Assembly: GCA_963718745.1 (NCBI GenBank)
Contig: OY970370.1
Coordinates: 496,001 to 560,000 of the forward strand
Length of the DNA: 64,000 bases
Reading direction: 5' to 3'
Source: Fermentibacter sp963718745 [NCBI: Candidatus Fermentibacterota bacterium]
GTDB lineage: Bacteria; Fermentibacterota; Fermentibacteria; Fermentibacterales
Shown: positions 43,398-51,888 of the stretch, piece by piece
Position numbering within the stretch: position 1 is the stretch's first letter
Layout: the number at the start of each line of letters is the position of its first letter
Translations under genes and position numbers: made by a program
Notes under the pieces: generated by a model
Databases searched by the model: none
What the model saw: only the letters and a program-made list of their open reading frames with translations
Told to the model about the DNA's origin: nothing

Positions 43398-43651
43398 TGC
43401 CCGCCTTCATACTGCTGGCGAGGGTCGGGTGGTTCCCGGTCGTCTTCCCCTGGTTCGTACTGTGGGTGGTTCTGATACCCCTCTCGTGCCTGGCCTGGGC
43501 GGTGTCGTTCGTCGCCGGGGTCTTTCCGGGCCCCCGCTGGCCCGGCGTACTGCGGACGGCGCCCAGGCTGGCGCTGGCTGCGGCCAACCTGCACGGGGCA
43601 AGGGTCAGCGTTCGTTCCGACGAGGCGAGCTTCTCGCTCGCATGGATCTGA
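43397..43651 (+). CDS. Small membrane protein of the DUF2089 operon
   Basis: An 84-residue protein with two hydrophobic helices (WFPVVFPWFVLWVVLIPLS; LAWAVSFVAGVFPGP) and a basic C-terminal part. Its ATG shares one base with the DUF2089 stop (TGATG), so translation is coupled. I do not recognise a family. Confidence 0.72.
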   Translation: MPAFILLARVGWFPVVFPWFVLWVVLIPLSCLAWAVSFVAGVFPGPRWPGVLRTAPRLALAAANLHGARVSVRSDEASFSLAWI

Positions 43652-43679
43652 GATCCTCCTGATGAAAGGCGGTTGCGCG

Positions 43680-44093
43680 ATGGCCGAATCGAGGAAGAAG
43701 ATACTGGCGATGCTCTCGGAGAGGAAGATCAGCCTGGACGAGGCTTCCATGCTGCTCGAGAAGCTCTGTGTGGGGTCCGACGAACCGTCGCCGGAGGTCC
43801 AGCCCGCCCGCGAGGCGCGCGAAGCGCCCAAGACCCTCCGCTACCTCAGGGTCGTCGTCGACTCCTCTGACGGGGACAAGGTGAACGTCCGGATCCCCCT
43901 GAGCCTGATCAAGACGGGGATCAAGCTCGGTGCCCTTATGCCCAAGGACGCCGCGGATGCCATGAGCGAGAAGGGCATAGACCTCTCGAGCCTCTCCAAG
44001 CTCGACGAGAACGAGCTGGTCGAGATCCTCTCGGAACTCAAGGTCGACGTGGAAAGCAGCGACGGGGAGACGGTTCAGATCTTCACCGAGTGA
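43680..44093 (+). CDS. SHOCT-like/yvlB-type protein
   Basis: A 137-residue protein. ILAMLSERKISLDEASMLLE is the SHOCT-like helix pair, which recurs next to DUF2089 and DUF4097 genes. A second domain follows: LRYLRVVVDSSDGDKVNVRI, then PLSLIKTGIKLGALMP, which matches the C-terminal part of these small proteins. ATG 43680 follows AAAGGCGG; an upstream in-frame ATG at 43662 is possible but its ribosome site is poor. It is probably a cytosolic partner of the two proteins above. Confidence 0.78.
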   Translation: MAESRKKILAMLSERKISLDEASMLLEKLCVGSDEPSPEVQPAREAREAPKTLRYLRVVVDSSDGDKVNVRIPLSLIKTGIKLGALMPKDAADAMSEKGIDLSSLSKLDENELVEILSELKVDVESSDGETVQIFTE

Positions 44094-44116
44094 CGCTTCC
44101 GTCCTGGCGGGGAAGA

Positions 44117-44147
44117 GCGCCGGCGGCTATCTTTCCGCCGGCGCTTT
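44117..44147 (+). terminator. Terminator of the DUF2089 operon
   Basis: GCGCCGGCGG pairs perfectly with CCGCCGGCGC around an 8-base loop and is followed by TTTCCATT. It is 23 bases after the stop of the SHOCT-like gene and 22 before the YchF-like gene. Confidence 0.72.
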
Positions 44148-44168
44148 CCATTCCACGGAGGTCATCGG

Positions 44169-45158
44169 ATGAGGATCGCCCTAGCAGGCCCGCCGGGCGG
44201 CGGGAGGACCACGCTTTTCAGAGCCCTTGCGGGCAACCCCGCGGCGGACTCGTCGAACCCGCTCACAGTCCAGGTTCCCGATTCCAGGGTCGATTTCCTC
44301 GCGGAGGTCTGGAAACCCAAGAAGACCGTCCACGCAAACATCGTATTCACGGACACCCCCTCCCCTGCGTTCTCTCCCAAGGCGCTGGCCGATCTGCGCG
44401 ACGCCTCGGTCATAGCACTCGTGCTCGACAACTACGCATGCGGGAGCGCCGGGAAGGACTTCCTCGACTGTGAATCGGAGATGATCCTGGCGGACCTCTC
44501 GGTCATCGAGAAGAGGATGGAGAGGCTCACGAGGGAGGGCAAGACCCGGACCAACGAGGCCAGGGTCCTCCTGGATGCGACGGCCATGCTCTCAGAAGGC
44601 CGCCCTCTCAGGACGGGCTCGTTCGATGCGGACTCCCTCGTCATCCTGTCGCCGTTCGCTCCGCTCACGCTCAAGCCCCTCTTCGTGATCGTGAACAGGG
44701 CCGACCAGCCCGTGGCCGACGAGACCGGTCTCGTCGAGCAGTGCGGGAAGGCCTCGGCTTCCTGCTACCCCGTCAACGCGGCATTCGAGCTGGAACTGGC
44801 AGAGATCTCCGAGGAGGAGAGAAAGGGATTCCTGGAGTCGATGGGATACTCGGAGGCAGGCCTGGCCAGGCTGGTCCGGGGTGCATTCGAGTCGTTCGAC
44901 CTGATCTCCTTCCTCACCATGGGGCACGACGAGGTGAGAGCGTGGCCTCTTTCCAGGGGATCGAGCGCCGTGGAGGCCGCCGGCAGGATCCATTCTGATC
45001 TGGCCAGGGGTTTCATCAGGGCCCAGGTGATCGCCTACGACGCATTCAGGGACTGCCCGGACGCCTCGAAGCTGAAGGAGAGGAACCAGGTCCGCCTGGA
45101 AGGCCGCGACTACGTGGTCCAGGACGGCGACATCCTGGAGATCCGCTTCAGCGTCTGA
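44169..45158 (+). CDS. YchF/OLA1-like GTPase with altered P-loop
   Basis: A 329-residue TGS-domain protein of the YchF type; typical YchF proteins are about 363 residues. The P-loop region reads LAGPPGGGRTTLFRAL, with Arg13 where the family has Lys (GK[ST]). The switch DTP (FTDTPSPAFSPKALADLRDA) and a VNRAD motif for base recognition are present. The C-terminal DUF933/TGS part includes ISFLTMGHDEVRAWPLSRGS, then IHSDLARGFIRAQVI and VQDGDILEIRF, all standard. The loss of the P-loop Lys should weaken nucleotide binding, so a regulatory role rather than ATPase/GTPase is possible. Confidence 0.85.
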   Translation: MRIALAGPPGGGRTTLFRALAGNPAADSSNPLTVQVPDSRVDFLAEVWKPKKTVHANIVFTDTPSPAFSPKALADLRDASVIALVLDNYACGSAGKDFLDCESEMILADLSVIEKRMERLTREGKTRTNEARVLLDATAMLSEGRPLRTGSFDADSLVILSPFAPLTLKPLFVIVNRADQPVADETGLVEQCGKASASCYPVNAAFELELAEISEEERKGFLESMGYSEAGLARLVRGAFESFDLISFLTMGHDEVRAWPLSRGSSAVEAAGRIHSDLARGFIRAQVIAYDAFRDCPDASKLKERNQVRLEGRDYVVQDGDILEIRFSV

Positions 45159-45162
45159 CGGC

Positions 45163-46092
45163 TCAGTCAGCCACCCTCTCGAGCCAGTCGGAGCCAGCCG
45201 GGGCCTCTCTGAGGCTCCTCTTCACGTGCAGCCATTCGTGGATTATCTGGCTGACCTCGGCCGAGGCCAGCAGCATGACGCACATGAGATAAAGCCAGAG
45301 GAACGTGGCCATCACCGCGGCCAGTGAGCCGTACACCAGACCCCAGTCGGGGCTGCTGATGCTCCAGAGGTACAGCCTCGTTCCGGTCCAGGCCAGGGCG
45401 GCCGCCAGGACCGTTGCGCCTCCTGCCTGTCTGAGCGACACTCGGCGGTTCGGCGCGGCCCAGAAGAGCGCGAAGAAAAGCAGGATGATGAACACTCCGC
45501 CGAGTATCTCGGCCGAATCAGTGCCGACGAACCTCCCCACCAGGGGCCAGCGGGCGGCTATCTCGCCCGGGAGGCTGTCCCTGACGAGCGAGGCGAGAGT
45601 CGTCATGACGAGTGCGGCAAAGAGCGAGATGGAGACCATCAGTGCCAGTATAAAATCGAAGAGCTTGCCCAGGAATGGGTTCCGCCCGCGTGGAACCTCG
45701 AAGATACGGTCGAAGGCAGTTCGGATGGTTCCGAACAGCCTGCTCACCAGCCAGAAGAGGGTAAGGAGGCCGACCACCCCGGTTATGCCGGTCCCCGCAC
45801 CGGAGAACAAGGCGTTCTCGAGGTCCTCGTTAATGGCATCCGGGACAAGCGGGCCTGCATCCTCGAGCCAGGAGCCGAGGAAGATCCGGAGTTCGGCGTT
45901 CCCCTGGTAGGCGAACCCGGAGAGGGTCACCAGCAGCAGGCCGAGGGGTATGACTGTCACCAGGAAGTTGAAGGCTATCGCGGCAGCCGAGAAGTAGACG
46001 CTGTCGTCGTCCCACTTGCTGTAGAGCCTCCTGAAGAAGAACCTGAGGAAGGCCCTCACCCTCCTCGTCCAGCCCGGGAGGGTGCAGATCAC
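45163..46092 (-). CDS. YihY/BrkB-family membrane protein
   Basis: A 309-residue inner-membrane protein with about six helices. DDSVYFSAAAIAFNFLVTVI is the family signature, and LVTLSGFAYQ, LLTLFWLVSRLFGTIRTAFD and YLWSISSPDWGLVYGSLAAV follow. The family was once called ribonuclease BN but its function is not settled. GTG 46092 overlaps the stop of glmS as GTGA. Its tail faces the YchF-like gene with a 4-base gap. Confidence 0.9.
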   Translation of the reverse strand: MICTLPGWTRRVRAFLRFFFRRLYSKWDDDSVYFSAAAIAFNFLVTVIPLGLLLVTLSGFAYQGNAELRIFLGSWLEDAGPLVPDAINEDLENALFSGAGTGITGVVGLLTLFWLVSRLFGTIRTAFDRIFEVPRGRNPFLGKLFDFILALMVSISLFAALVMTTLASLVRDSLPGEIAARWPLVGRFVGTDSAEILGGVFIILLFFALFWAAPNRRVSLRQAGGATVLAAALAWTGTRLYLWSISSPDWGLVYGSLAAVMATFLWLYLMCVMLLASAEVSQIIHEWLHVKRSLREAPAGSDWLERVAD

Positions 46093-47921
46093 TCTACGGT
46101 CACGCTCTTCGCGAGGTTTCTCGGCTTGTCGACGTCGCAGCCCCTCGAAGCCGCTATGTGATAGGCCAGGAGCTGCAGCGGGATGACCGTGAGCAGAGGC
46201 ATCAGGGGATCGACCGTCTGCGGGACCCAGAGTACATGGTCGCTGACAGACGATATCTCTTCGTCACCCTCGGTAGCCACCGCCAGGACTCTGCCACGCC
46301 TCGCCCTGACCTCCTGTATGTTGGACAGGATCTTGTCGTATGCGGCGTCCTTCACGGCGATCACCATGACGGGCATCTCCTCGTCGATCAGCGCGATCGG
46401 ACCGTGCTTCATCTCGGCGGCTGGATAGCCCTCGGCGTGGATGTAGGAGATCTCCTTGAGCTTGAGCGCGCCTTCGAGCGCTACGGGATAGTTGTAGCCG
46501 CGCCCGAGGTACAGGAAGTTGCGCGCGTAGGTGAACTCCCTGGCCATGGCCGCTATGCTGTCCGAACTCTCCAGTATCTTCGCGACCTTCTCCGGGATGA
46601 GCCGTATCTCCCTCGCGAGCTCCACGCCCTGGCTCCTGCTCAGCACGCCTCTGGCTCTTCCGAAGGCCATGGCGATGAGGGACAGGACCATCACCTGGGA
46701 CGTGAAGGCCTTGGTGGAGGCGACTCCGATCTCGGGGCCGGCGTGGATGTAGACTCCCGCATCCGTCTCGCGGGCTATGGAGGAGCCCACCACGTTGACG
46801 ATGCCGTAGACCTTGCAGCCCTTGTTCCTGCATGCGCGGAGCGCGGCCAGGGTGTCGGCCGTCTCCCCGCTCTGGCTGATGACGAACATTATCGAACCCG
46901 GGCTTATGATGAAGTCCCGGTACCTGAACTCGGAGGCGTACTCCACATCCACCGGGATCCTCGCCAGGGACTCGATCAGGTACTTCCCTATGAGCGCGGC
47001 ATGCCAGGAGGTCCCGCATGCGGTGATCATGATCCTGTTGACGCCATTCATGTCGGCGGGGGTCAGACCGAGGCCGCCGAGGTGGGCGGTGCCCTCGTCC
47101 AGGTCTATGCGTCCGAGGAAGGCGTTGGTCAGGGATTCGGGCTGGCTGAAGATCTCCTTGAGCATGTAGTGGGAGAAGCCGTTCTTCTCGATCTCGGCGA
47201 GGTTCCACTCCACGGTCTCCACCCTGTCCCTCAGGAGTCCCGAGGTGTCGTCGGTGGACATCCCCGAGAGCCCGACGCTCACGACCTCCCCCTCGCCCAG
47301 GAATATCACGTCCCGGGTGTGGGAGATAATCGCCGCGACATCGCTCGCGATGATGTACTCGTTCTCCCCCACGCCCACCACGAGAGGGCTCCCGTGCCGT
47401 GCGGCGACGAGGGTGTCGGGCTCGAGAGTGGACATCACGGCGATGCCGTAGGCTCCCTGGACCCTGGCTAGAGCTGATCGCACCGATTCGAAGAGATTCT
47501 TCCCCGAGGACACCTCGAGTCCGACGAGGTGGGCTATCACTTCCGTATCGGTCTCGGACTTGAACTCGATCCCCTGCTCCTGCAGTTCGCGCCGGAGGCT
47601 CCTGTAGTTCTCGATTATGCCGTTGTGGACGAGCGCGATCCTGCCGCTGAAATCAAGCTGGGGATGCGCGTTCCGCTCCGAGGGTTCGCCGTGGGTCGCC
47701 CAGCGGGTGTGCGCTATGCCTGCCGTGGCGGAGAGCGCCCCGCCGGGATCGAGCGATTCGAGGTCTGCTACCCTTCCCCTGCAGCGGCGGACTATCAGCC
47801 CGTCCGGGCTCTGCACTGCATATCCCGCGGAATCGTATCCCCTGTACTCGAGCCTCCGCAGACCGCCGAGGAGTATCTCCAGGGCGTTCTTGGATCCGAT
47901 GTAGCCCACTATTCCGCACAT
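46089..47921 (-). CDS. glmS: Glutamine-fructose-6-phosphate aminotransferase
   Basis: First enzyme of UDP-GlcNAc synthesis. Its 610 residues have the Ntn glutaminase (MCGIVGYIGSKNALEILLGG, with Cys2, and IAHTRWATHGEPSERNAHPQ) and two SIS sugar isomerase domains (TACGTSWHAALIGKYLIESL, ISQSGETADTLAALRACRNK, YPAAEMKHGPIALIDEEMPV). It ends KPRNLAKSVTVE. The start ATG 47921 lies 13 bp inside the end of glmM, so the pathway genes are translationally linked. No glmS ribozyme pattern was recognisable upstream. Confidence 0.97.
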   Translation of the reverse strand: MCGIVGYIGSKNALEILLGGLRRLEYRGYDSAGYAVQSPDGLIVRRCRGRVADLESLDPGGALSATAGIAHTRWATHGEPSERNAHPQLDFSGRIALVHNGIIENYRSLRRELQEQGIEFKSETDTEVIAHLVGLEVSSGKNLFESVRSALARVQGAYGIAVMSTLEPDTLVAARHGSPLVVGVGENEYIIASDVAAIISHTRDVIFLGEGEVVSVGLSGMSTDDTSGLLRDRVETVEWNLAEIEKNGFSHYMLKEIFSQPESLTNAFLGRIDLDEGTAHLGGLGLTPADMNGVNRIMITACGTSWHAALIGKYLIESLARIPVDVEYASEFRYRDFIISPGSIMFVISQSGETADTLAALRACRNKGCKVYGIVNVVGSSIARETDAGVYIHAGPEIGVASTKAFTSQVMVLSLIAMAFGRARGVLSRSQGVELAREIRLIPEKVAKILESSDSIAAMAREFTYARNFLYLGRGYNYPVALEGALKLKEISYIHAEGYPAAEMKHGPIALIDEEMPVMVIAVKDAAYDKILSNIQEVRARRGRVLAVATEGDEEISSVSDHVLWVPQTVDPLMPLLTVIPLQLLAYHIAASRGCDVDKPRNLAKSVTVE

Positions 47922-49255
47922 GGTTCACCCGCAATCTCCACGAATCTTGCCGTGATCGAATCGAGGGCGCGGGGGTCCTCGTCTTCAGCTATCAGCCTCA
48001 CGACCGGCTCGGTGCCGGAGGGGCGTATGTGCAGCCAGCCGCCGGGGGTGTTGAACCAAAGCCCGTCCCTCAGGTCCGAGGGCGGGCCGTATTCACTTTC
48101 CAGCAACGGCCGAAGCTCGTCGAACGGCTTCGAGAGCCTGAACTTGTGCTTGACCATCACGAGCGCAGGGAGGGTCTCGATCCATTCGGAGAGCGTGCAG
48201 CTCCGCTCCCGCATGAGAGAGATCACGTATGCGGCAGCAACGGCGCTGTCCCTTCCCGCGTGGCATTCCCTGTCGATCACTCCGCCGTTCCCCTCGCCGC
48301 CGATGGTGGAACCGCGCCTCTCCATCTCCTCGACCACGTTGACCTCGCCCACGGGGGACCTGTGGAAGGCGCACCCGTGGCGTGCGGCGCAGACCGAGGC
48401 CAGGCTGGAGGTAGACATGTTGACGACCACCGGGGAGGGCCTGTGTGGAAGTACATGGTCCACTGCCAGCGCAACGGTGTATTCCTCTCCGGGGGCTCTG
48501 CCCCGTTCGTCCACGAGAGCGAGCCTGTCTCCGTCCGGATCATAGGCGAAGCCGACATCGGACCCGGTTTCCAGCACCGCGGTGCACAGGTCCCGGAGAT
48601 TCTGCGGGAGTGGTTCTGCAACTCTCGGGAAATCCCCCGACGGCGTCATCGAGCTGTTGATGATCGAGTACTCGACGCCCAGCATGTCCAGCAGAGCCGG
48701 ACCCAGGAGGAGCCCGGTGCCCCCTACCACGTCGAGGACGGCACGGATGGGCCGTCCGTCGCAACGGACGAGGGGGAGGGAGACTACGCTCTCTACGTGC
48801 CTGTCTACGGATCCGTAGGAAAACGTGGGCGAACCGACCGTATCGTACCCGGACCAGTTGCGGGGGGCCTCCATGGCTTCGAAGAGCCTGGCGCGCGCTC
48901 CGGATCTCAGGAAGATCCCGTCGGGGCCGATCAGCTTCAGGGCATTCCAGTGGCCCGGGTTGTGGCTCGAAGTGATGGCCACTCCGCCCCTGGCCCCTGC
49001 GGCGATGACCTCCATCTGGATGGTGGGGGTGGGAGCGACGCCGAGCAGCACCGGTTCACAGCCCACCGAGCAGAGGCCTGCGACTACGGCGGCCTCGACA
49101 GCTGGTCCGCTGCTCCTGGTGTCCCTTCCGACTATTATCTGCCCCGGTCCGGAGATCTCTCCGAAGGCGGCAGCAAATCCCAGGGCGTCGGCCGCCGTGA
49201 AGGACCTGCCGAAGATACCCCTGATGCCTGAACCGCTGATGATTGGAGTTTCCAA
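47909..49255 (-). CDS. glmM: Phosphoglucosamine mutase-like alpha-D-phosphohexomutase
   Basis: Converts GlcN-6-P to GlcN-1-P. The 448 residues show the N-terminal ISGSGIRGIFGRSF, VGRDTRSSGP, the phosphoserine loop VAITSSHNPGHWNALKL, the metal loop FAYDPDGDRLALVDE and the sugar loop GEGNGGVI. HIRPSGTEPVVRLIAE closes the protein. GlmM is preferred to phosphomannomutase because glmS follows directly, but sequence alone does not settle it. TTG 49255 follows GAGGTGACCCA and removes a basic pseudo-extension at the N-terminus. The tRNA-Thr lies just upstream. Confidence 0.88.
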   Translation of the reverse strand: METPIISGSGIRGIFGRSFTAADALGFAAAFGEISGPGQIIVGRDTRSSGPAVEAAVVAGLCSVGCEPVLLGVAPTPTIQMEVIAAGARGGVAITSSHNPGHWNALKLIGPDGIFLRSGARARLFEAMEAPRNWSGYDTVGSPTFSYGSVDRHVESVVSLPLVRCDGRPIRAVLDVVGGTGLLLGPALLDMLGVEYSIINSSMTPSGDFPRVAEPLPQNLRDLCTAVLETGSDVGFAYDPDGDRLALVDERGRAPGEEYTVALAVDHVLPHRPSPVVVNMSTSSLASVCAARHGCAFHRSPVGEVNVVEEMERRGSTIGGEGNGGVIDRECHAGRDSAVAAAYVISLMRERSCTLSEWIETLPALVMVKHKFRLSKPFDELRPLLESEYGPPSDLRDGLWFNTPGGWLHIRPSGTEPVVRLIAEDEDPRALDSITARFVEIAGEPCAE

Positions 49256-49276
49256 TGGGTCACCTCGTGAAATTCC

Positions 49277-49352
49277 TGGAGCCGGCGATCGGACTCGAAC
49301 CGATGACCTGCGCATTACGAGTGCGCTGCTCTACCACCTGAGCTACGCCGGC
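49277..49352 (-). tRNA. tRNA-Thr (anticodon CGT)
   Basis: A 76-base cloverleaf on the minus strand. The acceptor GCCGGCG pairs with CGCCGGC, with discriminator T and encoded CCA. The anticodon arm is GCGCA-CTCGTAA-TGCGC and the T arm is ATCGG-TTCGAGT-CCGAT. It sits between the exported protein gene and glmM, and may be on their transcript. Confidence 0.96.
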
Positions 49353-49362
49353 GTCTTCCGAG

Positions 49363-49389
49363 GATCGGCAATAATAGTAAGCGCCGATC
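49363..49389. terminator. Inverted repeat before tRNA-Thr
   Basis: GATCGGC and GCCGATC pair around a 13-base AT-rich loop in the gap between the exported protein stop and tRNA-Thr. There is no T-run after it on the minus strand, so it may be a processing signal rather than a terminator. Confidence 0.35.
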
Positions 49390-49394
49390 GAAAA

Positions 49395-50033
49395 TCAAAG
49401 CCCGCCCAGCAGTGATCCCTCCCCGCCGAAGAGCGATACGACGAAGCAGAAACCGAACTGCGAATATCCGAGGTCGGTCTCCTCCGCCGGATAGATGGAA
49501 ACCTCCGAACCGTCCATCACTGCGCTGTCGGTCGAGATGCCCACGAACGCACGCCGGTATTCCAACCGCGCGCTGAGAGGCCCCCTGATCCTCACCTCCC
49601 CGCCCGCGGAGAAGGCGAAACCGACGCTCGAGCCTTCGGCTTCCACGAACCTGCCGTACCTGTCCGAACCGCTGTAGTCGCCACTCATGTAGACGGCTCC
49701 CGGACCGCCGTAGACTTCGAAACCCGGCAGGGGCTCCCAGCCTGCTGTCGGGAACAGGGTGACGAGCACGGCGTTCACCTCGCCGTCCCAGTCCGCCGGA
49801 GCACTCTTGGAGAACCACTCCGCCCCGACCGTGAACCCGAGGGGACCGGGTGCATCTATCGAAACCGTCCCCCCCAGCGAGGTTCCCGGCGTGAGGAAGG
49901 AATCGCGATAGAAGGACTCCACCGGTGACAGGTTCGAAGCCATGGCTCCCACCTTCACCTCGACGCAGTCCGCTCTTCCCGCGAAGAGCACCGTGAGGAG
50001 CAGGGCCACCGCCTTCGGAGGATCCAGCCTCAC
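49395..50033 (-). CDS. Exported beta-rich protein, likely outer-membrane barrel
   Basis: A 212-residue exported protein. After GTG 50033 the signal reads AVALLLTVLFAGRADCVE. The rest alternates hydrophobic and polar residues (LGFTVGAEWFSKSAPADWDG; VYGGPGAVYMSGDYSGSDRY; FAFSAGGEVRIRGPLSARLE; FGFCFVVSLFGGEG), consistent with an 8-strand barrel. The terminal residues GSLLGGL do not end in Phe, so barrel assembly signals are weak. It overlaps leuD as GTGA and therefore depends on leuCD translation, an odd pairing of a metabolic operon and an envelope protein. Confidence 0.7.
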   Translation of the reverse strand: MRLDPPKAVALLLTVLFAGRADCVEVKVGAMASNLSPVESFYRDSFLTPGTSLGGTVSIDAPGPLGFTVGAEWFSKSAPADWDGEVNAVLVTLFPTAGWEPLPGFEVYGGPGAVYMSGDYSGSDRYGRFVEAEGSSVGFAFSAGGEVRIRGPLSARLEYRRAFVGISTDSAVMDGSEVSIYPAEETDLGYSQFGFCFVVSLFGGEGSLLGGL

Positions 50034-50524
50034 GAAGCGCCGTTCCGCTTCATGCCTGCGGAGATGTACTCCAGCAGACCTCCCGCCTCGAGAACGGCAA
50101 TCATCTCGACAGGTAGAGCAGGGAATGGGAATCTCCTCCCGGCGATGCTCACCAGGCCTTCCTTCGGATCTATCGAAACCTCGTCCCCGGGTCTGTAGGC
50201 ATCGACGGCGTCGGGGCACTCGACCAGCAGGAGACCCTGGTTGATGGCGCTGCGGTAGAAGATCCTGGAGAAGGACCTGGCGATCACTCCGGCGAGGCCG
50301 ACGTACTTGAGGCCGAGAGACGGCTGCTCGCGGCTCGAGCCGCATCCGAAGTTGCTGCCTGCGATGATTATGTCCCCGGGCTGGACAGAGGTTGCGAAGG
50401 CCGGGTCCAGATCCTCCAGGAGGTGCTCTCTGATCTCCGGACCCTTCGAGCAGGAGTAGGTGTACTTTCCCGGGAAAAGGAGATCCGTGTTGATGTCGTC
50501 CTGATCGTAGCGGAAAACGGCCAT
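50030..50524 (-). CDS. leuD: 3-isopropylmalate dehydratase small subunit
   Basis: Small swivelling subunit of a LeuCD-type hydro-lyase in leucine synthesis; 164 residues is the short archaeal/bacterial type. Motifs are DDINTDLLFPGKYTYS and IIAGSNFGCGSSREQPSLGL, then IARSFSRIFYRSAINQGLLL. The substrate loop reads KYTYS, where isopropylmalate enzymes often have YLxx; related dehydratases (homoaconitase, dimethylmalate dehydratase) differ in this loop. The reaction is therefore likely but not certain. The start ATG 50524 follows leuC with a one-base gap. Confidence 0.88.
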   Translation of the reverse strand: MAVFRYDQDDINTDLLFPGKYTYSCSKGPEIREHLLEDLDPAFATSVQPGDIIIAGSNFGCGSSREQPSLGLKYVGLAGVIARSFSRIFYRSAINQGLLLVECPDAVDAYRPGDEVSIDPKEGLVSIAGRRFPFPALPVEMIAVLEAGGLLEYISAGMKRNGAS

Positions 50525-50525
50525 C

Positions 50526-51779
50526 TCACACCTCCCTTGGATCCGTGATCACGCCCGTCAGGGCGCTCGCGGCAGCTGTCTCGGGGGAGGCGAGGTAGAT
50601 CTCGGAGTCCTTCTCGCCCATCCTGCCCTTGAAGTTCCTGTTGGCGGTCGAGAGACACCTCTCGCCGGGGGCCAGGACTCCCTGGTGCGCTCCGAGGCAG
50701 GGTCCGCATCCTGGAGGGATGACGGTCCCCCCCGCCCGGATCAGGTCTTCGAGGACACCCGCCTGCATGGCCTGGACGTAGACCTCCCTGGATGCGGGAG
50801 CAACTATGAGCCTCACGGATGAGGCGACCTTCCGTCCCCTGAGTATGCCGGCAGCCGCCTTGAAATCCTCGAGACGGCCGTTGGTGCACGTCCCCAGGAG
50901 GACCTGGTCGATCGGCGTGGGCGGGAGATCCTTCACCGGGACTACGTTGTCCACCGTGTGGGGCCTGGCAACGACCGGGACGAGATCGGACATGTCATAG
51001 TCGAGCGTCCTCACGAACTCGGCGTCGTGATCGCTCCAGACGGCGAGGTCGCAGTGGGCGTTCCTGTCCCGGAAGAACTCCCTCGTCTGCCCGTCGGCCG
51101 GGAAGACGGCTATCTTGGCGCCCATCTCCACACCCATGTTCGCTATCGTCATGCGCTCTGATATCCTGAGCGTCGAAACCCCGGGTCCGTGGAACTCGAC
51201 GGCCATGTAGTTGGCCCCGTCGGCTCCGATGTCCCCGATCAACCTCAGGACGAGATCCTTGGCCGACACCATGCGGGGCAGACCGCCGGAGAGATTGACG
51301 CAGATGCTCTCGGGGACCTTCAGCCAGGTCCTCCCCGTGATCCAGAGCCCCGCGGCCTCCGTCCTGTCGATGCCCGTCGCGAACGAATTGAATGCTCCGT
51401 AAGTGCAGGTGTGGCTGTCGCTCCCCACGACCAGGCTGCCCGGGCCGCAGAGCCCCATTTCGGGAACCACCTGGTGGCATATCCCGGTGCCCATCTCGTA
51501 GAAGTGACCTATGCCCTGCCTCCTGACGAACTCGCGGATCTTGCGCTGGCCGGCCGCGTCCTTGCTGGTGTCCGCCGGGATGACGTGATCCAGGACTATC
51601 GCGAGCCTGTCCGGGTACTTCACCATGCCGCCGGGTACGGTGGCCTCGAACTTGTCGATGATGGCGGAGCTGTTGTCATGGGTTAGCACGATGTCGGGTT
51701 CGACGAAGACTATCTCGCCGACCTTCACTTCGTGTCCGGCCATCCTGCCCAGCACCTTCATCGCGAATGTCTGACCCAT
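50526..51779 (-). CDS. leuC: 3-isopropylmalate dehydratase large subunit
   Basis: Large [4Fe-4S] subunit of the leucine pathway isomerase. The 417 residues match the LeuC/HacA short class. GSLVVGSDSHTCTYGAFNSF holds the substrate-binding region; Cys ligands lie in LGTCTNGRLEDF and in PPGCGPCLGAHQGVLAPGE. MVSAKDLVLRLIGDIGADGA and STANRNFKGRMGEKDSEIYL are further signatures. ATG 51779 follows GGAGGAGGAGGG. It is divergent from the FAD oxidase, and other leu genes are not in the window. Confidence 0.92.
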   Translation of the reverse strand: MGQTFAMKVLGRMAGHEVKVGEIVFVEPDIVLTHDNSSAIIDKFEATVPGGMVKYPDRLAIVLDHVIPADTSKDAAGQRKIREFVRRQGIGHFYEMGTGICHQVVPEMGLCGPGSLVVGSDSHTCTYGAFNSFATGIDRTEAAGLWITGRTWLKVPESICVNLSGGLPRMVSAKDLVLRLIGDIGADGANYMAVEFHGPGVSTLRISERMTIANMGVEMGAKIAVFPADGQTREFFRDRNAHCDLAVWSDHDAEFVRTLDYDMSDLVPVVARPHTVDNVVPVKDLPPTPIDQVLLGTCTNGRLEDFKAAAGILRGRKVASSVRLIVAPASREVYVQAMQAGVLEDLIRAGGTVIPPGCGPCLGAHQGVLAPGERCLSTANRNFKGRMGEKDSEIYLASPETAAASALTGVITDPREV

Positions 51780-51888
51780 TCAGTCCCTCCTCCTCCCGGA
51801 AAAGGCCCGCACTTATCGTCCGACCACAGCCGATGTATTCTATCAATAACTCCATTGTTCCCTGTGCGACAAACCACGGAAGGCCCCA

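Noticed and set aside
46158-47471. 437-codon plus-strand frame opposite glmS
   Set aside because: It is antisense to a highly conserved gene and has no family features.
47922-47990. glmS ribozyme upstream of glmS
   Set aside because: The region is coding sequence of glmM with no room for the ribozyme fold.
50030-51779. LeuCD-type pair read as homoaconitase
   Set aside because: No other lysine or methanogenic pathway genes are near; the loop difference alone does not support renaming.
51780-51888. Leucine attenuator or T-box before leuC
   Set aside because: The 109-base gap has no leader peptide rich in Leu, no T-box consensus and no terminator/antiterminator pair I can see.
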